Shown: positions 7,878-17,600 of the stretch, one piece after another
Position numbering within the stretch: position 1 is the stretch's first letter
Layout of the letters: each line of letters starts with the position of its first letter
NCBI RefSeq assembly: GCF_033763495.1
Contig: NZ_JANRKL010000040.1
Coordinates: 1-64,000, forward strand
DNA length: 64,000 nucleotides
Direction of reading: 5' to 3'
Origin: Haliscomenobacter sp033763495
GTDB taxonomy: Bacteria; Bacteroidota; Bacteroidia; Chitinophagales; Saprospiraceae
Position numbers and translations under genes: made by a program
Notes under the pieces: generated by a model
The model's input: the letters and a program-made list of their open reading frames with translations, nothing else
Databases searched by the model: none
Told to the model about the DNA's origin: nothing

Positions 7878-9795
7878 CGATCAATTCAATTTTGCCTTTT
7901 CGATTCAATTCCCTTTCCTTGATCATTTCAAAAATCACTGGAGTGATCAGTAGCACATAAATGGTTGAACTAATCGTTCCACCAATCAGAGGTATGGTAA
8001 TGGGTCGCATGATGTCGCTACCTACTCCGCTGGCCCAAAGGATCGGAATCAAGCCAAACAATCCGACGGACACAGTCATGAGTTTAGGCCTCAATCTTTT
8101 GGCAGAACCTTCTATGACAAAGGATCGGATGATTGCCGGGCTGAGCGTTGCCTTGGAGTTGCCATGTTTGTTAACCATGTTTTCCATGGCTTCATTGAGG
8201 TAAATGGTCATGAGCATGGCAGTTTCCACGGCCATGCCAAACAATGCAATAAAGCCGACGGCTACGGCAACGGATAAATTTACCCCATAGAAGTACACCA
8301 TAAAAACCCCACCAATCAGCGCAAACGGTACCGTAATGATCGTGACCAGGGCTTCTTTAACGGAATGGTAGGTGAAGTACAAAATCATAAAAATGATGCT
8401 GAGTACGATAGGAATGATCATTTTCAGGGTACGATTGGCGCGGATTTGGTTTTCCCACTGTCCACTCCAGGCCAAAAAATACCCTTTAGGGAGCTTGGTC
8501 AGCATCTGATCCAGTTTCATTTTGGCCTCCTGAACGGTACTGCCCAAGTCTCTTTCTCGCACATTGAACAGCACTGTACCTCTCAGCATGGCATTTTCGG
8601 AATTGATCATGGGCGGGCCATTGCTAAGTTGGATGTCGGCAACTGCCTCCAAAGGAATCGGGCCAAAATTCATGGTCTGCACTTGTAGTCTTTTTAAGGC
8701 TTGGAGGTTGTTGCGGAAGTCTTGCCCATATCGCGCATTCACCGAAAAACGCTGACGTCCTTCAATGGTAGTAGTGAGCTTCATTCCACCGAGTGCACTT
8801 TCAATGATTAAATTTACATCGTCTACACTCAACCCATAGCGGCCAACCTCGTCCCGTTTGATACTAATGTCAATGTACTTTCCTCCGGTGATAGGCTCTA
8901 CATACAAATCTTTTACACCATCTATTCCATCCAGGTGTTTTTTAATGGTCTGTGCAAAGGAATAGATACTATCCAGGTTTTGCCCGTATACTTTGATGCC
9001 CACATCGGTACGGATGCCGGTGGAAAGCATGTTGATCCGATTGATGATGGGTTGTGTCCACCCGTTGGTCACTCCGGGTATCTGCATTTTCGCGTTCAAT
9101 TCATTGATGATGGATTCTTTGGTTAAACCTTCCCGCCATTCATTTTTGGGTTTCAAGAGAATGATGGTTTCAATCATACTAATGGGGGAATTGTCTGTAG
9201 CCGTATTCGCCCGGCCAGCTTTGCCCAATACATGAGCAACTTCAGGCACTGTGCGAATTAATTTATCCTGCACCTGCAACAATCGCTTGACCTCAGAATT
9301 GGAAACATCGGGTAAAGTAACCGGCATAAACAACAAAGAGCCTTCATCCAATGGAGGCATAAACTCTGAGCCCAGACGGGTCAGCATCACAAAACCAGCA
9401 GCCAAGGCAGCAATATTGAGCAGTAGGGTCGTCTTGCGCCACTTCAAACACAAAGTCAATATAGGCGTATAGATTTTTTCCAAAGTTCTGGTGATGGGGT
9501 TGGCATTTTCGGGTTTTAAATTTCCTTTCAGAAAAAATGTAATTAATACAGGAGTAAGCGTAATCGCCAAAACTGCATCAATCAGTAGAATGAATGTCTT
9601 CGTCCAGGCCAGTGGATGAAAGAGTTTGCCCTCCATCCCGGTCAACAGAAATACCGGAAGAAATGAAGCAACCACAATGATCGTGGAATTGAATACCCCC
9701 GGACCAACTTGCTGGGAAGATTTTTTAATGATTGCCTCCCTTTCTTCAGCAGTCAATGGGTCTTTTTTTCGTTTGAACCTGTTTGTCATGCTCAC
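7864..9795 (-). CDS. cusA: CusA-type RND permease, C-terminal part of a split gene
   Basis: C-terminal 60% of a heavy-metal RND pump (about 643 residues). It begins in the cytoplasmic loop after transmembrane helix 4 and contains the remaining membrane helices and the second large periplasmic loop. The three methionines that form the Cu(I)/Ag(I) path in E. coli CusA are all matched: Met157 (LLFMPVTLP), Met207 (PISMIET) and Met256 (NRINMLSTG). The first possible start is a GTG at 9795 overlapping the TGA of the N-terminal gene (GTGA); an ATG lies 6 bases later. End to end the two pieces make one normal CusA of about 1072 residues. They may work as a two-chain pump through coupled translation, or the gene may be disrupted by a frameshift. 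Confidence 0.9.
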   Translation of the reverse strand: MSMTNRFKRKKDPLTAEEREAIIKKSSQQVGPGVFNSTIIVVASFLPVFLLTGMEGKLFHPLAWTKTFILLIDAVLAITLTPVLITFFLKGNLKPENANPITRTLEKIYTPILTLCLKWRKTTLLLNIAALAAGFVMLTRLGSEFMPPLDEGSLLFMPVTLPDVSNSEVKRLLQVQDKLIRTVPEVAHVLGKAGRANTATDNSPISMIETIILLKPKNEWREGLTKESIINELNAKMQIPGVTNGWTQPIINRINMLSTGIRTDVGIKVYGQNLDSIYSFAQTIKKHLDGIDGVKDLYVEPITGGKYIDISIKRDEVGRYGLSVDDVNLIIESALGGMKLTTTIEGRQRFSVNARYGQDFRNNLQALKRLQVQTMNFGPIPLEAVADIQLSNGPPMINSENAMLRGTVLFNVRERDLGSTVQEAKMKLDQMLTKLPKGYFLAWSGQWENQIRANRTLKMIIPIVLSIIFMILYFTYHSVKEALVTIITVPFALIGGVFMVYFYGVNLSVAVAVGFIALFGMAVETAMLMTIYLNEAMENMVNKHGNSKATLSPAIIRSFVIEGSAKRLRPKLMTVSVGLFGLIPILWASGVGSDIMRPITIPLIGGTISSTIYVLLITPVIFEMIKERELNRKGKIELIDVKE

Positions 9796-11081
9796 AATTT
9801 AGGAGTTGAATTGAATTTTTCTACCTGAGCCTCGCTGATGTGTCGATAAGCGTTTTCTACCATTACAATACCATCGTCCACTACAACTCCGATGGCCAGT
9901 GCGATACCCGTTAATGACATGATGTTGGAAGAGATGCCAAATAACTCAAGGAAAATAAAACCAGCCGCTACTGAAATGGGTAATTGAATGAGGATGATTA
10001 AGGCGCTTCGCCAATGAAAAAGAAAAATAAACACCACAATCGAAACCGTAATGATTTCTTCAATCAGGGTACCTTTTACGGATTCTATCGCCTCTTGAAT
10101 CAAGGTGCTGCGGTCATAAGAAGTTTTAAAAGTCACCCCTTCTGGCAGTCCTTTTTCCACTTCTTGCATTTTTTCCTTAATGGCTTCGATTACCTTATTG
10201 GCATTTTCGCCATACCTCATCACCACAATTCCGCCGACTACCTCGCCTTGGCCGTCCATGTCAAAAATTCCAAGACGCAAGTCTCCACCCATTTGTACTC
10301 TACCGATGTCTTTTACCTTTATTGGGATGCCATTGTAGTTACTCAAAGCGATCTCTTCTATATCCTGCTTGTTCTTGATGTACCCCAGGCCACGAATGAT
10401 GTAGGCCATATCTGCCATTTCAAATTTCCTGCCTCCGACATCATTGTTGTTGGCTTTGACTTTATTCATGACGTCCATCAGTGAAATATTGTAGTACTGC
10501 AATTTCACCGGATCAATGACCAACTGGTATTGCTTTTCAAAGCCGCCAAAAGAGGCTACTTCAGCCACTCCGGAGACAGTTTGTAAGGCAAATTTGATGT
10601 ACCAATCTTGCAAAGCCCTTTGTTCTCCGAGATCCATTTTTGGGGCCTCCAAATGATACCAAAAGATATGACCTACTCCTGTTCCATCCGGCCCCAATGA
10701 AGGTGTTACGCCCTGCGGCAACAATCGTTGTGCAAAGTTCAGTCGCTCCAAGACCCTGGTTCTGGCCCAATAAGTGTTTACATTGTCTTCAAAAATCACG
10801 TAGACGAAACTCATCCCGAACATCGAGGTACCACGGATATTTTTGATCTGTGGGATACCTTGCAGGTTACTCACTAAGGGATAGGTAACTTGATCTTCGA
10901 TGACCTGGGGGCTACGTCCCATCCACTCCGTAAAAACGATGACCTGATTTTCACTTAGATCAGGAATCGCGTCAATAGGGTTTTTCTGGATGGAGTAAAG
11001 ACCATATGCGAACAAAGCAGTTGAGATCATCAATACCATCAACTTGTTTTGTAAGGCCAGTTCAATTATTTTTTGAACCAT
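9792..11081 (-). CDS. cusA: CusA-type RND permease, N-terminal part of a split gene
   Basis: N-terminal 429 residues of a copper/silver RND pump: first transmembrane helix, first large periplasmic loop and helices 2-4. Helix 4 carries AIGVVVDDGIVMVEN, close to the HME-4 (Cu/Ag) signature and unlike the DFG...DGA signature of Zn/Co/Cd pumps. The chain ends a few residues after that helix (EAQVEKFNSTPKL) in a loop that varies in length between relatives. The reading frame continues, shifted by -1, directly into the C-terminal gene. This is the first gene of the module; upstream lies a terminator-like hairpin at 11165-11208. No obvious slippery heptamer is visible at the junction. Confidence 0.9.
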   Translation of the reverse strand: MVQKIIELALQNKLMVLMISTALFAYGLYSIQKNPIDAIPDLSENQVIVFTEWMGRSPQVIEDQVTYPLVSNLQGIPQIKNIRGTSMFGMSFVYVIFEDNVNTYWARTRVLERLNFAQRLLPQGVTPSLGPDGTGVGHIFWYHLEAPKMDLGEQRALQDWYIKFALQTVSGVAEVASFGGFEKQYQLVIDPVKLQYYNISLMDVMNKVKANNNDVGGRKFEMADMAYIIRGLGYIKNKQDIEEIALSNYNGIPIKVKDIGRVQMGGDLRLGIFDMDGQGEVVGGIVVMRYGENANKVIEAIKEKMQEVEKGLPEGVTFKTSYDRSTLIQEAIESVKGTLIEEIITVSIVVFIFLFHWRSALIILIQLPISVAAGFIFLELFGISSNIMSLTGIALAIGVVVDDGIVMVENAYRHISEAQVEKFNSTPKL

Positions 11082-11164
11082 GACGAAGTTTTATAAGCAT
11101 TTATCAACAGCAGCTTTTTTAGACCTGCTCTAAGAACAGCTTCCTGCTTTAGCGCCAAGCTGAA

Positions 11165-11208
11165 GGTATAACCGTAAGTGTTTTTTTGTAACCCACTACG
11201 GTTATACC
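11165..11208 (-). terminator. Terminator-like hairpin between modules 2 and 1
   Basis: GGTATAACCGT pairs with ACGGTTATACC, extended by four more pairs with one bulged base. It starts 14 bp after the stop of the 149-residue gene. The downstream T-run is poor on the minus strand. It separates the module 2 operon from the cusA operon, whose promoter should lie in 11082-11160; I could not identify that promoter. Confidence 0.55.
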
Positions 11209-11221
11209 ATTCATCAAAAAA

Positions 11222-11671
11222 TCATTTCTTGACCTTTTTATGCGTTCGAGGATCCATACCATTCATAAAGCAATGCATAGCACAAACCAAAGGCTTATAC
11301 GTGTTGTGCACATTACCGATCACATTGCCATCGGCATCCAGAATGTCACAGGTTTCAGAGTTTGTATTTTCTTTGACTTTAAAAACCAATTGTCCATTTG
11401 CATTGTAGTAAGTTTTTCCGTCTTTGCCCATCTGGCCGATCGTTTTTCCGTCTACATCCTCCAGGATTCCGCCTTGTCGAACGAAGGCGATTTTTTTACC
11501 CTGGGCATTTTTGACAATGCTGTCTTTGGTGATTTTTCCCAACTTCATACTCTCCAGGTAAACTCGGCCTTTGTAATCAAGGATTCGGTGGCCTTTAGAA
11601 TCCGTCATCGGCTGAGCCAACAACATTTGCCCAGCGAGTAGTAAAATAACAGCACACAATAGCGTTTTCAT
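11222..11671 (-). CDS. Small exported protein with repeated beta motifs, function unknown
   Basis: 149 residues. A clear signal peptide (MKTLLCAVILLLAGQ, ending LLAQ) is followed by at least five short units with a D-x-x-G-x pattern (DSKGHRILD, NAQGKKIAF, DVDGKTIGQ, NANGQLVF, DADGNVIG). This resembles the repetitive layout of five-fold beta-flower proteins, but I cannot confirm that family. The C-terminus contains CAMHCFMNGMD, a possible Cys/Met/His metal site. It is the last gene of the module 2 operon, 43 bp after the adaptor. Its leader and signal peptide are nearly duplicated upstream of the multicopper oxidase, while the mature parts are unrelated. Confidence 0.75.
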   Translation of the reverse strand: MKTLLCAVILLLAGQMLLAQPMTDSKGHRILDYKGRVYLESMKLGKITKDSIVKNAQGKKIAFVRQGGILEDVDGKTIGQMGKDGKTYYNANGQLVFKVKENTNSETCDILDADGNVIGNVHNTYKPLVCAMHCFMNGMDPRTHKKVKK

Positions 11672-11774
11672 GTTTATTATTTTAAATATGAAAAAATATC
11701 AATGGGCAACTACCCTATTGATTTAGGTACATCATTTTCACTTCGTAAGCTCCGTTGATAACAATCTTATTGCT
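11603..11774 (-). repeat. Copy 2 of the duplicated block (adaptor tail, leader, signal peptide)
   Basis: Counterpart of 3890-4061. Here the adaptor tail is intact and functional, followed by the leader and the signal peptide of the 149-residue protein. This is probably the ancestral arrangement, because all parts are whole. Confidence 0.7.
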
Positions 11775-13424
11775 TTCTTCTAGTCCCTTCAGAATCAGCG
11801 TACGCGTACCATCGTCTTCACCCGTTTGGACATAAGCCAATTCGTATTCCTCCGGAGCGTGTTTGATGAAGACCGCCGTTCGGCCATTGATTTCAGTTAA
11901 CGCCGAGTTGGGCACAGTAAGCTGACGACTGCGCTGTTGATTCAATACTTTGACCGTAACAAACTCCCCGATTTTGAACTCATTTTGCGGGTTGTCCATT
12001 TCAAAAAGCACTCTTTGACTTTGGTTGGTAGCATTCATGGACTGTGCTGGGGAGAGCAGGCGTACTTTGACCGCTTTATGGTCGGCAGTAGAGCGATAGA
12101 CCATAAAATCATTGTTCATCTGAATCAAAGGAATATCCCGATCAAAAACCTGAGCCTCTACATATACCTTGTTCAAATTGGTTACGGTCAGCAATGCCTG
12201 TCCGGCCACGACTTCCGAACCAGGTGTCAGGGTAAAAGCCCCCACCACCCCTGAGATGGGTGCCACCAAAGTAAGGGTACGGCTATTGGCAGAAGTATTG
12301 GCACCCACAGCCTGGCGTTCCAGTGTTTGTAATTCAGCCAAAGCCGCATTATAGGCGGCCTCAGCAGCTTGAACGTCTCGACCAGCCGCGATGTCTTCAA
12401 TTTTTTTCAAACGTTCATACTCGCGCTTAGCAGCGGCAAGGCGGGTTTTAGCCGTTTCGATCTGCACGGCTAAACCAGCATTATTGGCTACAATTCCAAC
12501 CTGATCAGGCGTACCGATGCTTTGCCGCATAATGGCCAAAACCTGGCCTGCATTTACCTTCTGACCTACTTTAACATTCACTTTGGTGACCCGGCCCGAC
12601 TGAGGAGCCACCACTGCCCCTAAGCCTTCGGAAGCAGGAATGATCGTTCCGAATATCGTGGCAGCCGATTGATAATCCCCAATGGTAATGGCTTCGGTGA
12701 AGATTTCAAACAAGAACTGGGTTTCTTTAGGTGTGTATACTGCCGTTCCAAAACTGCTCCCTCCTGCCGCGCTGGCGCCATGATCCTCGTCGCCGTGAGC
12801 GAAAACCGCATTTGTATTCGGCATGGTAAACCAGGCACTCAACAGCAAGAGCACAATGGTAAGTACACGTTTGCGACGACTGATCAAACTCATCAACAAC
12901 GCACCAAGTGCTACTCCAACTAACAACCATAGCCAGGGCATAGACGTGCCTGCAGCAGTGTTGTCTGCTGCCTCTTCGGCAAGCGCGAGGGCTTTGCCTA
13001 CTTGTAGCCCTTGAATGCCAATCAAGTCAGCTCCATTGGGGTGATTAATTTGGATATTCAAGTTGTAAATTTTGGCTGCAGGAAACTTGGTGTGTAACTC
13101 GTACACTCCCGGAGCGACCTCCTTGACCTCAACATTTAAAGCGCTGCCATCGGCATTGCTAACTTTTAGCGAAGCCTTATCAATTGGTTTGTTGCTTTGG
13201 TAATCGGCCACAAACAAGCGCAGGTGAGCATCTTCGTCGGGTTTCAACTCGGGGTAGTAAAGGCTGAGTTCATACCGTTCGGATTGGCCATATAGCGTAA
13301 AATGGTCTTTGGCAACCCCAGGATCCGTAGGAATCGCGTCTCCATGCGCAAAAGCAAGTGGAGCACTGCTCAGACAAAGCAGAACTACTGAAAAAAGGCG
13401 TAGATAAAGCGAAAGCGAATTCAT
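11715..13424 (-). CDS. Two-part RND adaptor: periplasmic domain, membrane segments, second signal-like segment, CzcB-type adaptor
   Basis: Adaptor subunit of module 2. From the ATG at 13469 the residues run: signal peptide 16-41 (ending LAFAHGD), a beta-rich periplasmic domain (about 55-158), one transmembrane helix (178-196), a charged turn SRRKR, then a second signal-peptide-like stretch (201-224) ending VFAHGDEDHG, followed by a full adaptor of about 340 residues with lipoyl halves, helical hairpin and beta-barrel. Both signal segments end in AHGD. The layout looks like two genes fused with the second signal peptide retained. The ATG at 13424 starts the first signal peptide directly; the ATG at 13469 overlaps the upstream stop and is the alternative. 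The N-terminal domain resembles that of the module 3 adaptor. Confidence 0.9.
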   Translation of the reverse strand: MNSLSLYLRLFSVVLLCLSSAPLAFAHGDAIPTDPGVAKDHFTLYGQSERYELSLYYPELKPDEDAHLRLFVADYQSNKPIDKASLKVSNADGSALNVEVKEVAPGVYELHTKFPAAKIYNLNIQINHPNGADLIGIQGLQVGKALALAEEAADNTAAGTSMPWLWLLVGVALGALLMSLISRRKRVLTIVLLLLSAWFTMPNTNAVFAHGDEDHGASAAGGSSFGTAVYTPKETQFLFEIFTEAITIGDYQSAATIFGTIIPASEGLGAVVAPQSGRVTKVNVKVGQKVNAGQVLAIMRQSIGTPDQVGIVANNAGLAVQIETAKTRLAAAKREYERLKKIEDIAAGRDVQAAEAAYNAALAELQTLERQAVGANTSANSRTLTLVAPISGVVGAFTLTPGSEVVAGQALLTVTNLNKVYVEAQVFDRDIPLIQMNNDFMVYRSTADHKAVKVRLLSPAQSMNATNQSQRVLFEMDNPQNEFKIGEFVTVKVLNQQRSRQLTVPNSALTEINGRTAVFIKHAPEEYELAYVQTGEDDGTRTLILKGLEESNKIVINGAYEVKMMYLNQ

Positions 13425-13465
13425 GGCTACTGATTTAAAAAGATGAAAAAGCTTAATATTAATGA

Positions 13466-14632
13466 TCATTGGCCAGCGAGATAAAGTAATTTGATGCGGG
13501 ACAAGTTGGCATTTTGAAGCTGCGCAACATATTCACGTTGAATCGTAAAAGCTTCGTCGAGGGTACGTAAAAAAGTGAGGTAGTCTACCTGGCCAGCCTC
13601 GCGCATGCGGGTAGCCGTGACAATAATGGCTCGGCTACGCGGCAATGCCTCCCGTTCGTAATAGCGCACCTGGTTCAGTCCTGTAGTCCAATCCGCTTGA
13701 GCACGAAACAATTCAAGGTTTAGCGTTTGCAGTTCGCCTGCAGCTCGGCTTTGTGCCGCCTGTACTTGGCTTTCGGCGCTTTGTAGCCCAGCGCGATACT
13801 GTCCAACCCAAAGAGGAATACCGATACTCACTCTAAAGCGGTAGTCCAGAGGGGTGCCCCGCACACCCTGGTTGAGGTACCCTGCTGAAAAATTAGGCAA
13901 AACTTGCGTTTTTGACAATTCCAATTGTTGGTTCGCCAATTGAACGGATTGCTGTGCAAAAGCCAGATTGGGATTACCCGTAATATTTTGCACAAAGTTT
14001 GGCGGGATCGAATCCAGACTTAGTGGAGTCAAAGTGCCCAGTTGCCCTATACCCGTCAATGTAGCCAATTGCTGCCGAAGTGCATTGAGCAGTTGTTCGG
14101 CACTCAGGCGCTCTTGATGAATCGTGCCCAATTCATTTTCCACCAAAGTTTTTTGTAACAAATCGATTTCACCAGCGGAAAATTGTCGTTGAGCAGCAGT
14201 ATTGATCAACTGGTACAAACTATCGCGTTGAGCCCATTGTTTTGCCAGGAATTCCGTGGCTTGCGTTTCCAGGTAAAGCGAACGAACTGCAAAACGCAAA
14301 TCGTTTTCACTCACCCTTTGACCAAGCTGCGCCAAGGCTGTTTCTGCTTGCGCCACCTTTTTTTGTCGATTGTATACCGTAGGAAACTCAAAGGACTGCA
14401 ATACACCGATGGCATAAAACTCTCCAGTAGGGCTTTCTGCATTTACCTCGGGATTGGGCAAACGGAGCGCATTTTTTTCAGCGTATTTTTTAGCCTCGGT
14501 TTCGAGTGTAGCGGCTCTGATCAGCGGATTATTGCGCAGCGCAGCGGCTACGGCAGCATCGGCATTGGTCTGAGCATGGCCAGCAAAAGCCAAAAGGCAA
14601 AACAGAATGATTCCACAAAACCAGGTTTTCAT
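13466..14632 (-). CDS. TolC-family outer-membrane efflux protein of module 2 (CzcC-like)
   Basis: Outer-membrane channel subunit. The signal peptide MKTWFCGIILFCLLAFAGHAQ is followed by two repeats of long helices and short strands; the motif PNPEVNAESPTG near the N-terminus is typical of CzcC-like proteins. Length about 388 residues, normal for the family. The chosen ATG lies 2 bp after the stop of the RND gene; a TTG at 14638 would overlap that stop but adds only two residues. It sits between pump and adaptor in the order RND, TolC, adaptor. Confidence 0.9.
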   Translation of the reverse strand: MKTWFCGIILFCLLAFAGHAQTNADAAVAAALRNNPLIRAATLETEAKKYAEKNALRLPNPEVNAESPTGEFYAIGVLQSFEFPTVYNRQKKVAQAETALAQLGQRVSENDLRFAVRSLYLETQATEFLAKQWAQRDSLYQLINTAAQRQFSAGEIDLLQKTLVENELGTIHQERLSAEQLLNALRQQLATLTGIGQLGTLTPLSLDSIPPNFVQNITGNPNLAFAQQSVQLANQQLELSKTQVLPNFSAGYLNQGVRGTPLDYRFRVSIGIPLWVGQYRAGLQSAESQVQAAQSRAAGELQTLNLELFRAQADWTTGLNQVRYYEREALPRSRAIIVTATRMREAGQVDYLTFLRTLDEAFTIQREYVAQLQNANLSRIKLLYLAGQ

Positions 14633-14634
14633 AG

Positions 14635-17600
14635 TCAATGCTTATCTTGAGTTAGAGAGACCGATTGCCTCTTGCCTTGAAAATAGTCGTGCACCGCTTT
14701 TTCACCCCAAAGCCAGAATATAGAGGGGGTAACAATCATGTCCAACAGGGTGGAAGAAAGTAAACCGCCCAAAATCACCGTAGCTACAGGGTAAAGAATT
14801 TCCTTACCCGCAGCTTGAGCATCGAGGGTAAGCGGAATTAAGGCCAGCGCAGCAACCAGTGCTGTCATCAATACGGGCACCAAACGTTCCAATGATCCAC
14901 GGATGATCATGTGTTGATCAAACTTTTCGCCCTCGTGTTCCATCAAATGCAAGTAATGCGAGATCATCATGATTCCGTTACGTGAGGCAATCCCCGTAAG
15001 GGTAATAAAGCCCACCAACGTGGCTACTGAAAAAGTGCCCCCAGTCAACCATACTGCAATGACACTACCTACCAGTGCTAAAGGAATGTTCAACATTACC
15101 TGAAGTACAATCCGCCAGGAACGAAAATGGGCATACAAGACCAGGAAGATACCTAAAAGTGCAAACACACTCAGTATACCGATGAGCCTAGAAGCCTCTT
15201 TTTGCGCCTCAAACTGTCCACCGTATTCCAAAAAATACCCTTGAGGCATTTTCAACTTATCCCCTACTACCTTTTGGATGGCCGCAGCCGTACTTCCCAA
15301 GTCACGCCCCTGGACGTTGGCCGAGACGATGATGCGCCGCTGGCTGTTTTCATGGCTGACGGTATTGATGCCTTTTTCGTATTCAATGTCCGCGATACTA
15401 TTGAGTGGGATGAGCACGCCTTCAGGCGTATGGATTTGTGTATTGCGAATATTTTCCAAATTCTCCCGATCCTCAGCCACTGCGCGCAAGACTAGGTCAA
15501 AGGTCTTTTGACCTTCCAAAATTTGAGAAACGACCAGTCCTCCGTACAAAACCTCCAGATCGCGTGCCACTTCCCCCGTTTGCATGCCGTAGCGTTGCAA
15601 AGCCTGGCGGTCGATCCGAATGGTTAGTTGAGGTACCAAGACCTGCCGTTCAACTTGAACATCAACCGCTCCGGGGATATCCTTTACCACCCCTTGAACC
15701 TGGGCAGCCAATGCGCGTAACTCGGTAAGATCTTCCCCAAAAATCTTGATGGCAATCTGTGCCCTTACCCCGCTCAACAAGTGATCGAGGCGATGCGAAA
15801 TAGGCTGACCGATGCTTACGGAAACCCCAACAAGATTGGCCAACTGTTTCCGAATGTCCGCCACTACTTCGGAACGTGGCCGCGCATCCTCTTTTAGCTC
15901 TACTTCAATTTCAGAGTTGCTCACGGGTTCAACGTGTTCGTCCAACTCCGCACGCCCCGTGCGGCGAGCAGTATATTCTACATCCTTCACCCTGAGCATG
16001 AGTTGCTCCGCAACTGTACCGATCTTATTGCTTTCTTCCAAAGAAGTGCCAGCGGGAGCATAGAGATTGACCGTAAAGCTACCTTCGTTAAATGGGGGCA
16101 AAAACTCGGTACCAAAGCGCATGGCCACCAGCAAAGCGGCTACAACCAATGCAGAAGCAAAGCCAAGCACCATCCGGGGATGGGCTAAACCAAGGTGTAG
16201 GAGTTTTACATCCTGTTTTTTGAGCCACCTCACCAGAGCGGACTCTTTGCCTTCATTTAGGTTGGATTTGGGCAATAAGTAGGCACAGAGTGCCGGCGTA
16301 ACCGAAAGCGACACCAAGAGTGAGGCCAAAATAGAGGTAATGTAAGCGATGCCAAGCGGGGCGAAAATTCGGCCTTCAATGCCCTGAAGTTGGAAGAGTG
16401 GGAGAAATACCAGCACCACAATAATGGTAGCGTATACAATCGAATTGCGCACCTCACTACTGGCATCGTAAATGACTTGTAAAGCATTTTTGGGGTTTTC
16501 CAGCTCTTTGTTTTCGCGCAAGCGCCGGAATACGTTTTCTACGTCCACAATGGCATCATCTACCAATTCGCCAATGGCAATGGCCAAACCACCCAGAGTA
16601 AGTGTATTGATGGAAATATTGAACCATTTAAAAATCAATGCCGTAATGACCAAAGACAGCGGAATCGCCGTAAGCGTGATGATGGTGGTTCGGAAATTAA
16701 GCAGAAACAAAAACAAAACAATGATCACCAGGATGAACCCATCGCGCAGTGCCTCTTCCACATTGCTGAGGGCATGTACAATGAAGTTTTTTTGTTGAAA
16801 AACCTTTGGATTGAGTTCAATATCGGAGGGAAGAGAAACTTTCAGTTCATCCAGTGCCTGCTCAATGTCTTCCGTTAAAGTAACGGTATTGGCACCGGGT
16901 TGTTTTTCAACGGTCAGGATTACCGCAGGTTTGGCATTGATCGAAGCATCGCCCCGTTTGATGGCTGCGCCAAACTGTACCTCTGCTACCTGGCTCAGCA
17001 GTACAGGGCTGCCCACTTGATTGACCACAACCGTGCGCTGTAAATCCTCCAGGTTTTTTGCCCGCCCCAGGACACTAATCAATACCTCCGATCCGTAGCG
17101 GTTAAAAAAACTTCCGGTAGAATTCAGGTTGGCCTTTTCAAGCGCCAGATTAATGTCTTCGAGGGCTAAATTGTATTGTTTAAGTTTTGCTGAAGACACC
17201 AGCACCTGGTATTGCAGGCGGTCTCCACCGATGGGAATCACCTGGGCAACCCCTTTGATGGCCAGCAAGCGGCGGCGAATGGTAAAATCAGCCAAGGTGC
17301 GGATCTCCGCAGCCTTCACAGGGTCGATGGTTTTGTCTTTGGGTACTTTAGCCGTTACCCCAACCAACATAATTTGCCCCATCACCGAAGAGATTGGCCC
17401 CATGACGGGTACAATGCCATTAGGGAGGGGTACGGTGCTGAGTTTTTCTGCTACCAATTGCCGAGCACGGTACAAATCCACGTCCCAATCAAACTCTACA
17501 AACACGAGTCCGATCCCACGCGAGGAGCTACTGCGCACCACTTCGACCCCAGGAGAGCCATTTAGCGCCGTTTCGATGGGCAAAACCGCTTGCACTTCTA

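Noticed and set aside
9785..9805. Programmed -1 frameshift site in split cusA
   Set aside because: The bases before the stop (CCT AAA TTG TGA) do not fit the X XXY YYZ pattern and no following pseudoknot is evident, so coupled translation or mutation is more likely.
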